The notes beneath the pieces are model-generated. The model did not search any database and was not told where the DNA came from. It saw only the letters and a program-made list of their open reading frames with translations. A DNA stretch of 64,000 bases from Bradyrhizobium roseum (lineage in GTDB: Bacteria > Pseudomonadota > Alphaproteobacteria > Rhizobiales > Xanthobacteraceae), in NCBI RefSeq assembly GCF_030413175.1, contig NZ_CP129212.1, positions 744,001 through 808,000 on the forward strand, written 5' to 3'. Shown one piece after another: positions 9,301 to 17,354 of the stretch. The position numbers and the translations under genes are program-made. Numbering within the stretch: position 1 is the first letter of the stretch; every line of letters begins with the position of its first letter.

Positions 9301-9692
9301 GCGCGCTCGACAACGTCGGACTGACGCTGCTTTTCCTGCATCTGGGCCTGCCGGGTCGGCGCGGGGTTCGAGATCTGCGACAGTCGCGCGTCGAGGCGCG
9401 AGATGGCCTCGTTGAGCTGGCGGGCCACCGTCGGCTCGCTGCGGGTTTCGCGCGCCGGCCGTGAGATGTGCTCGATCTGCCGGGTGATCGAATCCAGCCG
9501 CTGGTGAATGTCGGCCACGTCAGGCATCTGCCGCGGCGCGGAAGACGCGCCGTAGCTGGGCGAGGCCGGCTCGCCGACGGTCGAATTGAGCCAGTCGTTC
9601 AAGGTCATGCCGGCGCGGCGTGCCGCCGCCTCGGCCCTTTCACGGACGGAGGGATCAATGCCGTCAACACTCCACGATACGCGCGAATTCAT
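6348..9692 (-). CDS. PodJ-like polarity protein with Sel1 repeats
   Basis: An 1,114-residue protein. The N-terminus (WSVDGIDPSVRERAEAAARRAGMTLNDWLNS) closely resembles the start of the Caulobacter polar localisation factor PodJ. A long Glu/Arg/Leu-rich coiled-coil region (about 50-560) follows, then a Pro/Ala-rich segment and one transmembrane helix near 735-755 (SLLIGASVVVIVLGTFKMAM). The extracytoplasmic part ends in at least four Sel1-type repeats (about 890-1055, with A..lG..y..G.gv.kd spacing). A short unstructured tail follows and no C-terminal peptidoglycan-binding domain is visible, unlike full-length PodJ. The likely role is scaffolding at a cell pole; this is inference from architecture. 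Confidence 0.82.
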   Translation of the reverse strand: MNSRVSWSVDGIDPSVRERAEAAARRAGMTLNDWLNSTVGEPASPSYGASSAPRQMPDVADIHQRLDSITRQIEHISRPARETRSEPTVARQLNEAISRLDARLSQISNPAPTRQAQMQEKQRQSDVVERAAAQVYRPSPPLSPGSMDFSIAEIVARQNELDAPPQRQAPRQSATGAAQAAPAGPDFSSLERHLLKITSQIEALHRPDHLEESIAAFRSELAEIRQAITEAVPRREIESLENEIRSLSRRIDENKQHGSDGQTLAGIERALGEIREVLRSLTPAEQLAGYDEAIRNLGAKLDLILRSNDDPSTVHQLESAIAALRGIVSNVASNDALARLAQDVHTLSAKVDQLPRFDANSDAWNMIEQRLTALTATVESRQPPAASEHSELLENAVRTLSERLDRIPAGSDNASAFAHLEQRVSYLLERLEASGNDRSSATPAIDLGRVEEGLHDILRSLERQHASLVALADSNNRPPADTGPSMDPGIVDLVKRELSDIRFSQTETDRRTQDSLETVNSTLGHVVDRLSTIEGDLRTVRTAPPVAPLSSPPIEVREELPRPMTPLQTWPQQSKPELPNPAALQSSAHEQFAAAPREFHVAETAVPAAPPVPPRAISDILEPHAAAPRAAIAPDLPPDHPLEPGTRPPVRMSSPSERIAASESAISEIAAAPKEPVSSSSFIAAARRAAQAAAAAPPLEKPGRAKPSKDKGGDKAKASEKADDKVPSTMSTKIRSLLIGASVVVIVLGTFKMAMTLLDTGSGLQLPMMEHPSEPAAPARAPAPAESSAPVLPAAPTLPAAPLMMSPTPVEKQSNNSFAPNTLDSARIAVPPSLPTSPPAPALPVSAPPAATSDITGAITTMPATGARLAMIAVPPSERLPDGIGGPALRTAALKGDPAAAYEIGVRFAEGKGVAPDLDQAAKWYDRAAQAGVVPALFRLGTFYEKGLSVKKDVDIARRYYAQAAERGSAKAMHNLAVLDADGGGKGANYKSASTWFRKAADRGVADSQFNLGILYARGIGVEQNLAESFKWFSLAAAQGDADAARKRDDVAKRLDVQSLAAARLAIQTFTPEPQPDDAVNVASPAGGWDSAPAPATGKPATKPAVTKRTAAIH

Positions 9693-9939
9693 GCTTTCGT
9701 CCGGTTCCGCTTCGGCGCCCCACCAGCGCCATCAGCCTCCCCGCGCGTCCCAGAGTAGAGACAATCTCATTTCGGCGCGGGTCGCCTGCCTCAGCGTCGA
9801 CTTTTTCGCGTTACGGTAAAGAACGGGTTAAAGAACGGGACGGACCGCGCCAAAAGTTACCGGCGGGGGCGAGTCCATCGCTTGATCCGGATTCAAGAAT
9901 ATCGAAAACAACCCCATGCACAGTAGGCAGGGGCTTGAT

Positions 9940-10545
9940 CTAGCCGCTGTTTTCGCGGTCGCCGCGCAGGCCTTCTTCGATCGGCACCACGTTGCTCCGT
10001 TCCGCGCTGGCGGTGAGCGCGGACAGCGCCTCGATCGCCTCCTCGCACCACTCGGCCACCGCGCGCTCGTGCGCCAGGCCGATGCGCAGCCCGAGCAGCT
10101 TGCCGAGGTCGGCGGGCGGTGCGGTGCCGTCGGGGAAGCGTTTGTTGAGCAGGCGCTCGTAGCGGGCAAACCGGTCGCGGTGGTGCTCCAGCCGGGCCAT
10201 CAGGTCGGTGCGCAATGGTTCGACATCGACGCTGTCGAGCGCATAGAGCCGCACCAGCAGGTCGTCCTTGATCGAGGCGGGTACGCTCGGCCGCGCGGCC
10301 CAGTTCCGCAGCGCGGCGCGGCCCTCCGGCGTCAACGTATAAACCAGCTTGTTCGGCTTGCCCGACTGCACCACCTCGCGGCCCTGGATATGGCCGCGGT
10401 CGCGAAGTTTGGTCAGTTCCCGATAAATTTGCTGGTGGTCGGCCTTCCAGAAGAATCCAATGGAATTGTCGAACGTCTTGGCGAGCTCATAGCCCGTCAT
10501 CGGACGTTCGGTCAGGCAGGCAAGGATCGCGTCGCCTAGCGCCAT
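9940..10545 (-). CDS. PadR-family transcriptional regulator
   Basis: A 201-residue repressor. The N-terminal winged helix (about 3-85) has the PadR signature: LGDAILACLTERPMTGYELAKTF, then YRELTKLRDRGHI and YTLTPEGRAAL. A C-terminal helical dimerisation domain has the Vir-type pattern of charged helices. The start at 10545 is supported by GGAGG 8 nt upstream; the frame stays open further upstream but begins in the operator region. It is divergent from the NTF2-like gene and the fatty-acid oxidation genes. A cluster of AT-rich palindromes sits in the shared promoter region. Confidence 0.93.
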   Translation of the reverse strand: MALGDAILACLTERPMTGYELAKTFDNSIGFFWKADHQQIYRELTKLRDRGHIQGREVVQSGKPNKLVYTLTPEGRAALRNWAARPSVPASIKDDLLVRLYALDSVDVEPLRTDLMARLEHHRDRFARYERLLNKRFPDGTAPPADLGKLLGLRIGLAHERAVAEWCEEAIEALSALTASAERSNVVPIEEGLRGDRENSG

Positions 10546-10576
10546 GACGCCGGCCTCCGAGTTTACAGCGATTGAC

Positions 10577-10611
10577 TTTATGCATAAAGTTGCATATGCG
10601 TCAATGCGCAT
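10577..10611. promoter_or_regulatory. Cluster of three palindromes, candidate PadR operator and divergent promoter
   Basis: Three perfect palindromes lie within 35 bp: TTTATGCATAAA (10577-10588), GCATATGC (10592-10599) and ATGCGCAT (10604-10611). A TTGACT that could be a -35 element for the rightward gene sits at 10573. The recurrent ATGCAT/ATGCGCAT core fits the ATGT/ACAT-type dyads bound by PadR proteins. The site is 32 bp before the PadR start and about 70 bp before the NTF2-like start. Confidence 0.6.
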
Positions 10612-10681
10612 AAGCGCCGGAGCGATCGGTTCCCCGGCGGTAGCTCAGTGCCCGTCAGAACGACCCGCCAGAGGAGACATG

Positions 10682-11068
10682 ATGACCATGAGCGGCCTCG
10701 ACAAGTGGTACGGCTACATGAAGTCCCATGACACGGCGGCGTTGTGGGATTTGCTGCACCCCGATGCGGTGTTCGAAAGCCCCGTCGTCCACACGCCGCA
10801 GCGCGGGCGCGACATCACCTTCAAATACCTGGCGGGCGCCGAGAAGGTGCTGGGCGGCCCCGGCTTCAAATATACCGGCGAGTGGCGCAACGACCATGGT
10901 GCCGTCCTCGAATTCGAGAACGAGATCGAGGGCATCAAGATCAACGGCGTCGACATCATCAGCTTCAGCGATGACGGTAAGATCACGCACTTCAAGGTGA
11001 TGGTGCGTCCGCTGAAGGGAATCAACCTGCTGCACCGACTGATGGGGGAGCAACTCGCCAAACAGTGA
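10682..11068 (+). CDS. NTF2/SnoaL-like protein
   Basis: A 128-residue single-domain protein of the NTF2/SnoaL superfamily. An N-terminal helix (LDKWYGYMKSHDTAALWDLLHPDAVFESPV) is followed by curved-sheet strands ending in DIISFSDDGKITHFKVMVRP, typical of this alpha+beta cone fold. Such proteins serve as small-molecule isomerases, hydrolases or binding proteins, and no catalytic residue can be named. Tandem ATGs occur at 10679 and 10682; GAGGAG placement favours 10682. It is divergent from the PadR gene and upstream of the acyl-CoA dehydrogenase in the same direction. Confidence 0.85.
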   Translation: MTMSGLDKWYGYMKSHDTAALWDLLHPDAVFESPVVHTPQRGRDITFKYLAGAEKVLGGPGFKYTGEWRNDHGAVLEFENEIEGIKINGVDIISFSDDGKITHFKVMVRPLKGINLLHRLMGEQLAKQ

Positions 11069-11237
11069 GGCGCGGCTCGCGCGCCGTCGCCGTTTATGTC
11101 GCATCGGTCGATGGGATATTTGAAGCCAGCTCACTCCCCGGAATCTCTCGAACCGGATAAGGTCCGGGTCCGGTACGCCACCCGCGAATTTTATCTCGAA
11201 CGCCTTCGCCACCCTTTGCCCCTGCCGGGAGAACATC

Positions 11238-13028
11238 ATGCCGATCTACAAAGCCCCCGTGGAAGACGTCACCTTCCTGCTCAACGACGTGTTCCAGATC
11301 GACCGCTACGACAATCTGCCCGGCTTCAGCGACGCCTCCGCCGATGTGCGCGAGGCGATTTTGAGCGAGGCGGCAAAACTCTCCGAAGAGGTGCTGCAGC
11401 CGCTCAACCGCGTCGGCGACCTCGAAGGCTGCAAGCGGCATGACGACGGTTCGGTGACGACGCCGAAGGGATTCAAGGAAGCCTTCAAGCAGGTCGCCGA
11501 AGGCGGCTGGCTGGGCCTGTCGGCGCCGGCGGAATATGGCGGGCAGGGGCTGCCGGTGACGCTGAGCCAGGTCGTCACCGAATTCCAGAGCGCCGCCAAC
11601 ATGGCGTTCTCGATGTATGGCGGGCTCACGATGGGCGCCACCGCGGCGTTGCTGGTGCACGGCAAGCCCGAGCAGAAGAACATGTTCGTGCCGAAGATGA
11701 TCGCCGGTGAGTGGACCGGCACCATGAACCTCACAGAGCCGCAATGCGGCACGGATCTCGGCCTGTTGCGCACCAAGGCGGTCAAGCAGGCCGACGGCAG
11801 CTACAAGATTTCCGGCACCAAGATCTTCATCTCGTCCGGCGAACACGACATGGCCGACAACATCATCCATCTGGTGCTGGCGCGCATCGAAGGCGCGCCG
11901 GCCGGCATCAAGGGGGTCTCGCTGTTCGTGGTGCCGAAGGTGCTGGTCAATGCCGACGGGTCGCTGGGCGCGCGCAACGGCGTGACGTGTGGCTCGATCG
12001 AGCACAAGATGGGCATCCACGGCAATTCCACCTGCGTGATGAACTACGACAACGCCACCGGCTGGCTGATCGGCGAAGAAAACAAGGGCATGCAGGGCAT
12101 GTTCGTGATGATGAACGAGGCCCGCCTCGGCGTCGCCGTGCAGGGCCTTGCACAGTCCGAAGTCGCCTATCAGAACGCCGTGGCCTATGCGCGCGAGCGC
12201 CTGCAGGGCCGCGCACTGACCGGTGCGAAGGAGGCGGACAAGCCGGCGGACCCGATCATCGTGCACCCGGACGTGCGCCGCGTGCTGCTGACGATCCGCG
12301 CCTTCAACGAGGCCGCGCGCGCCATGGTGGTGTGGACCGCGCTGAAGAGCGACGTCGCCCACCGTTCCGCCGATCCGAAGGACCGCGAGGCGGCCGACGA
12401 CCACATGGGCCTGATGACGCCGGTCATGAAGGGCGTGATGACCGACGTCGGCTTCTCCAATTCGGTGATGGCGCAGCAGATGTATGGCGGTCACGGCTAT
12501 ATCGCCGAGCACGGCATGGAGCAGTTCGTGCGCGATGCCCGCATCGCCATGCTCTACGAGGGCGCCAACGGCATCCAGGCGCTCGATCTGGTCGGGCGCA
12601 AGCTGCCGCGCAATGGCGGCCGCGCGGCGATGGCGTTCTTTGCCGAAGTCGGCGCCTTCGCCAAGGAGCACGGCGGCGATGAGGCGATGCAGCCGTTCAT
12701 CACGCCGCTGTCGACCGCGCTCGGTCACCTGCAGCAGGCCACCGGCTGGCTGATGCAGAACGCGATGACCAAGCCCGACAATGCCGGCGCGGCGGCGACC
12801 GATTACATGCAACTGTTCGGCCTCGTTGCCTTCGGCTTCATGTGGGCGCGGATGGCCAAGGTCGCGCAGGACAAGATCGCCTCCAGCGGCGCAACGCCCT
12901 ATCTCAACACCAAGCTCGTGACCGGCCGCTTCTTCATGGAGCGGATGCTGCCGGAAACCCACGTCCATCTCGCGCGCATCCAGACCGGCTGCGCCACCAC
13001 CATGGAATTGGCGGCGGAAGCGTTCTGA
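11238..13028 (+). CDS. Acyl-CoA dehydrogenase (large type with C-terminal extension)
   Basis: FAD-dependent enzyme of 596 residues catalysing alpha,beta-dehydrogenation of an acyl-CoA. It shows the N-terminal helical domain, the middle domain (MNLTEPQCGTDLGLLRT and SGTKIFISSGEHDM, FAD/substrate contacts) and the C-terminal helical domain with the catalytic Glu in MLYEGANGIQALDL (E441). A C-terminal extension of about 120 residues (AcylCoA_dh_C type) makes it longer than the roughly 380-residue classical enzymes. This is the DmdC/AidB-like size class, whose substrates include medium-chain and methylmercaptopropionyl-CoA. The start has GGGAG upstream. It begins the run acyl-CoA dehydrogenase, thiolase, FadB. 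Confidence 0.95.
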   Translation: MPIYKAPVEDVTFLLNDVFQIDRYDNLPGFSDASADVREAILSEAAKLSEEVLQPLNRVGDLEGCKRHDDGSVTTPKGFKEAFKQVAEGGWLGLSAPAEYGGQGLPVTLSQVVTEFQSAANMAFSMYGGLTMGATAALLVHGKPEQKNMFVPKMIAGEWTGTMNLTEPQCGTDLGLLRTKAVKQADGSYKISGTKIFISSGEHDMADNIIHLVLARIEGAPAGIKGVSLFVVPKVLVNADGSLGARNGVTCGSIEHKMGIHGNSTCVMNYDNATGWLIGEENKGMQGMFVMMNEARLGVAVQGLAQSEVAYQNAVAYARERLQGRALTGAKEADKPADPIIVHPDVRRVLLTIRAFNEAARAMVVWTALKSDVAHRSADPKDREAADDHMGLMTPVMKGVMTDVGFSNSVMAQQMYGGHGYIAEHGMEQFVRDARIAMLYEGANGIQALDLVGRKLPRNGGRAAMAFFAEVGAFAKEHGGDEAMQPFITPLSTALGHLQQATGWLMQNAMTKPDNAGAAATDYMQLFGLVAFGFMWARMAKVAQDKIASSGATPYLNTKLVTGRFFMERMLPETHVHLARIQTGCATTMELAAEAF

Positions 13029-13091
13029 GATTTCTCACCGCTGCTTCGTTCCGTCGTCTATAATATTACGAGCATCATACGGGAGGGCGTC

Positions 13092-14300
13092 ATGCCTGAG
13101 GCATATATCTACGATCACGTTCGTACTCCGCGCGGCCGCGGCAAGGCCGACGGCGCGCTCCATGAAGTCACTGCGCTGGCGCTCGCGTCCGTGCCGCTGC
13201 AGGCGCTGAAGGAACGCAACAATCTGGCGGAGGACGTGGTTGATGACGTCATCCTCGGCGTGGTCGACCCGGTCGGCGAGGCGGGCAGCGACATCGCGCG
13301 CTTCGCGGCGCTGAAGGCGGGGCTCGGCGAATCCGTGCCCGGCGTCCAGATCAGCCGCTTCTGCGCCTCCGGCCTCGATGCCGTGAACTTTGCCGCGGCC
13401 CAGATCATGGCCGGCCAGCATGAACTCGTGATCGGCGGGGGCGCCGAATCGATGAGCCGCGTCGGCATCGGCGCCTCCGGCGGCGCCTGGCCGATGGATC
13501 CCTCGATGGCGGTGCCGTCCTATTTCATGCCGCAGGGCGTCTCGGCCGACCTGATCGCGACCAAGTATGGTTTCTCGCGCGACGATGTCGACGCCTATGC
13601 GGTGCAGAGCCAGCAGCGCGCCGCAAAAGCCTGGGACGAGGGCCGCTTCAACAAGTCGGTGGTGCCGGTCAAGGACATCAACGGCCTGACCATCCTGGCC
13701 AAGGACGAGCACATGCGACCGACCACGACGATGCAGTCGCTCGGCCAGCTGCAACCGTCCTTCGTCGTCATGGGCCAGATGGGCGGCTTCGATGCGGTGG
13801 CGATCCAGTCGCATCCCGAGGTCGAGAAGATCAACTATGTGCACCACGCCGGCAACTCCTCGGGGATCGTCGACGGCGCCGGCGCGGTGCTGCTCGGCAG
13901 CAAGGAAGCCGGGGCCAAGCACAGCCTGAAGCCGCGCGCCAAGATTCGCGCCTTCGCCAATATCGGCTCGGAGCCCGCAATGATGCTGACCGGGCCGGTC
14001 GATGTCACCGAAAAGCTGTTCGAGCGTTCCGGCATGAAGAAGTCGGATATCGATTTGTTCGAACTGAACGAGGCGTTTGCGTCCGTCGTGCTGCGTTACA
14101 TGCAGGCGTTCGATATCGATCCGTCCAAGATCAACGTCAATGGCGGCGCGATCGCGCTCGGTCATCCGCTCGGCGCCACCGGGGCGATGATCCTCGGTAC
14201 CGTGCTGGATGAGCTGGAGCGGACCAACAAGTCCACCGCGCTGGTGACGCTGTGCATCGGCGGCGGCATGGGGACGGCGACGATCATCGAGAGAGTGTGA
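13092..14300 (+). CDS. fadA: Acetyl-CoA acyltransferase (thiolase)
   Basis: A 402-residue thiolase that cleaves 3-ketoacyl-CoA to acetyl-CoA in beta-oxidation or runs the reverse condensation. Active-site residues are visible: C91 in [14 protein letters not shown]358 in [15 protein letters not shown], and C388 in [10 protein letters not shown]. Also seen is the NEAFAS motif. A strong ribosome site (GGGAGGGCG) precedes the ATG. It lies 64 bp after the dehydrogenase and about 150 bp before FadB, with a palindromic repeat element in that second gap. Confidence 0.95.
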   Translation: MPEAYIYDHVRTPRGRGKADGALHEVTALALASVPLQALKERNNLAEDVVDDVILGVVDPVGEAGSDIARFAALKAGLGESVPGVQISRFCASGLDAVNFAAAQIMAGQHELVIGGGAESMSRVGIGASGGAWPMDPSMAVPSYFMPQGVSADLIATKYGFSRDDVDAYAVQSQQRAAKAWDEGRFNKSVVPVKDINGLTILAKDEHMRPTTTMQSLGQLQPSFVVMGQMGGFDAVAIQSHPEVEKINYVHHAGNSSGIVDGAGAVLLGSKEAGAKHSLKPRAKIRAFANIGSEPAMMLTGPVDVTEKLFERSGMKKSDIDLFELNEAFASVVLRYMQAFDIDPSKINVNGGAIALGHPLGATGAMILGTVLDELERTNKSTALVTLCIGGGMGTATIIERV

Positions 14301-14302
14301 TC

Positions 14303-14383
14303 GTAGGGTGGGTTAGCCGAAGGCGTAACCCACCCTACCACCGCGCATGAAGCGGTGGGTTACGCTTCGCTAACCCACCCTAC
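14303..14383. repeat. Palindromic intergenic repeat, GTAGGGTGGGTTA family
   Basis: The element opens with GTAGGGTGGGTTAGC and closes with GCTAACCCACCCTAC, with further internal inverted copies (TAACCCACCCTAC at about 14326-14338 and GGTGGGTTACGC at about 14354). The nested dyads can fold into one long hairpin. A diverged relative occurs at 46730-46821. This is a rhizobial REP-like dispersed element located between the thiolase and FadB genes. Confidence 0.85.
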
Positions 14384-14452
14384 GCGACCGACGAATTTCA
14401 AATTCAACCGCCGCGCCTTTGATCGGCTGCCGGCACCGAGGGAGCAACCACC

Positions 14453-16666
14453 ATGGCCTTCACGAATTTCAAGCTGGAAACCGACGCCGACGGCATTGCG
14501 CTCGTCACCTGGGACATCCCCGGACGTTCGATGAACGTGCTGGACGAGACCTCGACCAGCGAACTCGAGGCGATCCTGAAGCAGACGACGGAGGACGCCG
14601 CGGTGAAGGGCGTCGTCATCACCTCCGCCAAGGACGCGTTCTGCGCCGGCGCCGATCTATCGATGCTCGAGGGCATGAACGTCGCCTATGCCAAGATGCT
14701 GAAGGAGAAGGGCGAGGAAGCCGCCAACCAGATGCTGTTCGACCAGGCCCGCCGCTTCTCGCTGGTGCTGCGCGGCATCGAAACCTGCGGCAAGCCGTGG
14801 GCGGCGGCGATCAACGGGCTGGCGCTCGGCGGCGGCTTTGAGGTGACACTGTCCTGCCACTACCGCGTCGCGGCGGAGAATCCGAAGACGCGCCTCGGTC
14901 TGCCCGAGGTGAAGGTCGGCCTCTTCCCGGGTGCCGGCGGCACCCAGCGCGTGCCGCGGCTGGTGCCGCCGCAGGATGCGATGACGATCCTGCTCAAGGG
15001 CGATCCGGTGACCGTCGAGAAGGCCAAGGCGCTCAATCTGATTCACGCCGTGGTGCCGGCCGCTGACCTGGTCAAGGCGGCAAAGGACTGGATCAAGGGC
15101 GGCGGCAAGGCCGTCGCGCCCTGGGACGAGAAGGGTTTCAAGCTGCCGGGCGGTCCGGTGTTCTCCAAGGCCGGCATGATGATGTTTCCGGCCGGCAACG
15201 CCATCTACCGCCGCGAGACCTATGACAATTATCCGGCGGCGCGCGCCATCATGAGCTGCGTCTATGAAGGCCTGCAGTTGCCGATCGACGCCGCGCTGCG
15301 CGTCGAGTCGCGATACTTCACCAAAGTGCTGCGCTCCAAGGAAGCGGCGGCGATGATCCGCAGCCTGTTCCTGTCGATGCAGGAGCTGAACAAGGGCGCC
15401 CGGCGTCCGGCCAACGTGCCGCCGACCAAGATCAAGAAGGTCGCCGTGATCGGCGCCGGCTTCATGGGTGCCAGCGTCGGCTACGTTTCGGCGAAGGCCG
15501 GTCTCGACGTCGTCCTGATCGACCGCGACCAGGAGAGCGCCGACAAGGGCAAGGCGCACGCCAAGAGCGTCATCGACGGTCTCATCGCCAAGGGCCGCGC
15601 CAAGCCGGCGGAGGCCGACGCCATCCTGTCGCGCATCACACCGACCGCGGACTACGCCACACTTGGGGATTGCGACCTCGTCATCGAGGCGGTGTTCGAG
15701 GATCGCAAGGTCAAGGCGGACACCTTCGCCAAGGCGCAGCAATATCTCAAGCCGGACGCGATCTTCGCCTCCAACACCTCGACGCTGCCGATCACCTCGC
15801 TCGCCGAAAGCTTCAAGGAGCAGGGCAAGTTCGTCGGCATCCACTTCTTCTCGCCGGTCGAGAAGATGATGCTGGTGGAAATCATTCTGGGCAAGAACAC
15901 CGGCGACGTCGCGCTGGCTGCCGCGCTCGACTATGTGCGGGCCATCGGCAAGACGCCGATCGTCGTCAATGATTCACGCGGCTTCTATGCCAACCGCTGC
16001 GTCGGCCGCTACATCGCCGAAGGCAACGAGATGTTTTTGGAAGGCGTGCCGCCGGCGATGATCGAGAACTGTGCCAAGATGGCCGGCATGCCGGTCGGCC
16101 CGCTCTCGCTGTCGGATGAAGTCGCCCTCGATCTCGGCCTCAAGGTCATCAAGGCGACCGAAGCCGATCTCGGCCCCAACGCCATCAACCCCGACCAGAA
16201 GAAGCTGATGGTGGAGCTGGTCGAGAAGCAGGGGCGTCTGGGGCGCAAGAACAGCAAGGGATTCTACGACTACCCCGAGAAGGGCAAGGGGCAGAAGAGC
16301 CTGTGGCCGGGTCTCTCCGCGCTGCAGCCGAAGCAGCTCGATCCGGATACGCTCGACATCGAGGAATTGAAGCAGCGTTTCCTGGTGGTGCAGGCGGTGG
16401 AGGCCGCGCGCACGGTGGAGGACCACGTCATCACGGATCCGCGCGAGGCCGATGTCGGCTCGATTCTCGGTTTCGGCTTCGCGCCGTTCACCGGCGGCAC
16501 GCTGTCCTATATCGACTTCATGGGCGCTCGGAAGTTCGTCGAACTCTGCCACAAGCTCGAGGCCAAGTATGGCGCGCGCTTCACCCCGCCGAAACTGCTG
16601 GAAGACATGGCGGCGAAGGGCGAGACGTTCTACGGCAGGTTCGCGCCGAAGAAGGCCGCGGCGTAA
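14453..16666 (+). CDS. fadB: Bifunctional enoyl-CoA hydratase / 3-hydroxyacyl-CoA dehydrogenase
   Basis: A 737-residue trifunctional-type beta-oxidation subunit. The N-terminal crotonase domain (about 1-190) has the oxyanion motif FCAGADLSML, INGLALGGGFEVTLSC and the catalytic-Glu region LGLPEVKVGLFPGAGGTQR. The 3-hydroxyacyl-CoA dehydrogenase NAD-binding domain starts near 325 (VAVIGAGFMGASVGYVSAKAG) and has the catalytic His in GIHFFSPVEKMMLVE. C-terminal 3HCDH domains follow (VNDSRGFYANR, KNSKGFYDY). It forms an alpha subunit with the preceding thiolase as likely beta subunit. A 9-bp hairpin lies just downstream. Confidence 0.96.
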   Translation: MAFTNFKLETDADGIALVTWDIPGRSMNVLDETSTSELEAILKQTTEDAAVKGVVITSAKDAFCAGADLSMLEGMNVAYAKMLKEKGEEAANQMLFDQARRFSLVLRGIETCGKPWAAAINGLALGGGFEVTLSCHYRVAAENPKTRLGLPEVKVGLFPGAGGTQRVPRLVPPQDAMTILLKGDPVTVEKAKALNLIHAVVPAADLVKAAKDWIKGGGKAVAPWDEKGFKLPGGPVFSKAGMMMFPAGNAIYRRETYDNYPAARAIMSCVYEGLQLPIDAALRVESRYFTKVLRSKEAAAMIRSLFLSMQELNKGARRPANVPPTKIKKVAVIGAGFMGASVGYVSAKAGLDVVLIDRDQESADKGKAHAKSVIDGLIAKGRAKPAEADAILSRITPTADYATLGDCDLVIEAVFEDRKVKADTFAKAQQYLKPDAIFASNTSTLPITSLAESFKEQGKFVGIHFFSPVEKMMLVEIILGKNTGDVALAAALDYVRAIGKTPIVVNDSRGFYANRCVGRYIAEGNEMFLEGVPPAMIENCAKMAGMPVGPLSLSDEVALDLGLKVIKATEADLGPNAINPDQKKLMVELVEKQGRLGRKNSKGFYDYPEKGKGQKSLWPGLSALQPKQLDPDTLDIEELKQRFLVVQAVEAARTVEDHVITDPREADVGSILGFGFAPFTGGTLSYIDFMGARKFVELCHKLEAKYGARFTPPKLLEDMAAKGETFYGRFAPKKAAA

Positions 16667-16685
16667 GGCTGCGCAGCAAACACAG

Positions 16686-16713
16686 CGTCGTCCCTGCCTT
16701 CGCCGGGACGACG
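16686..16713. repeat. CGTCGTCCC...GGGACGACG hairpin repeat
   Basis: Perfect 9-bp stem (16686-16694 with 16705-16713) and a 10-nt loop in the 67-bp gap between the convergent FadB and PilZ genes. It is a short member of the GGGACGAC-type repeat also seen at 57487-57611. It may double as a transcription stop for both genes, although it has no U-tract. Confidence 0.6.
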
Positions 16714-16733
16714 GCAGAGTGTGGGCTAACCCC

Positions 16734-17354
16734 TCAAACCATCCGCGGCTGCACGATCAGGCTGTTCAGCTCATCGCGGCTCTGCGGCTTGGCGAACTTG
16801 ACGGCAAATCCGTCCGGCGCGTGGCGGATGACGCGGCCGACGCAGGCGCCGATGGCGAGCGGCGTTCCGATCGGGGGCTGCAATTCCGACGTCACGGCGA
16901 CGCCCGACTTAGAGGCGTCGATGACGAAGCAGCTGTGAATGGCGCCGTCGGCCAGTGTCAGGGTGGTCTGCGCGGCTTTCGGGACGAAGCGCGGCGCATT
17001 GCGGACGTCGACGATGCTGGCGGGATCCTGGGTCTTCTTCTCCAGCCAAGTGAGCTTGTTTGCGAGCTTCGCGCGCATCGTCTGCGTCATCTCGAGTTCA
17101 AGCAACACACCGCCTCGCGCGGTGTCGCTGATCATGCCCTCGAAGTTGCCGATGTCGCGGAAATAGGAAATGAGATTGTCGCCGACCTTGCCCGCTACGG
17201 GCATGTCGACGATCATCCGGAACGGCGAAACGCGCGTCGCGCGGCAGGTGAAGGTGCGAAGCTTGCCCTGCGGATCGTACCAGTTGGAAAGCACATAGCT
17301 GCCTTCCATCACGATATCGACGGCGCGCTGCTTCAGGAATCGCTCGATGGACAC
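16734..17354 (-). CDS. PilZ-domain c-di-GMP receptor protein
   Basis: A 206-residue cytoplasmic protein. The C-terminal half carries a PilZ domain with both c-di-GMP signatures: RxxxR (RNAPR, near residue 118) and DxSxxG (DASKSGVAV, near 146). Strands ending in GRVIRHAPDGFAVKF follow. The N-terminal half has a related beta pattern (CRATRVSPF, ISDTARGGVLLELEMT) that may be a degenerate second PilZ-like domain. No output domain is fused, so it probably acts by binding a partner. It is convergent with fadB. Confidence 0.88.
   Translation of the reverse strand: MSIERFLKQRAVDIVMEGSYVLSNWYDPQGKLRTFTCRATRVSPFRMIVDMPVAGKVGDNLISYFRDIGNFEGMISDTARGGVLLELEMTQTMRAKLANKLTWLEKKTQDPASIVDVRNAPRFVPKAAQTTLTLADGAIHSCFVIDASKSGVAVTSELQPPIGTPLAIGACVGRVIRHAPDGFAVKFAKPQSRDELNSLIVQPRMV

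Noticed and set aside
11094..12968. A long antisense open frame over the acyl-CoA dehydrogenase
   Set aside because: A high-GC artefact. The + strand frame has FAD and catalytic motifs; the antisense product has none.
14303..14383. CRISPR-like array
   Set aside because: Copies are inverted, not direct, and have no regular spacers; this is a palindromic dispersed repeat.
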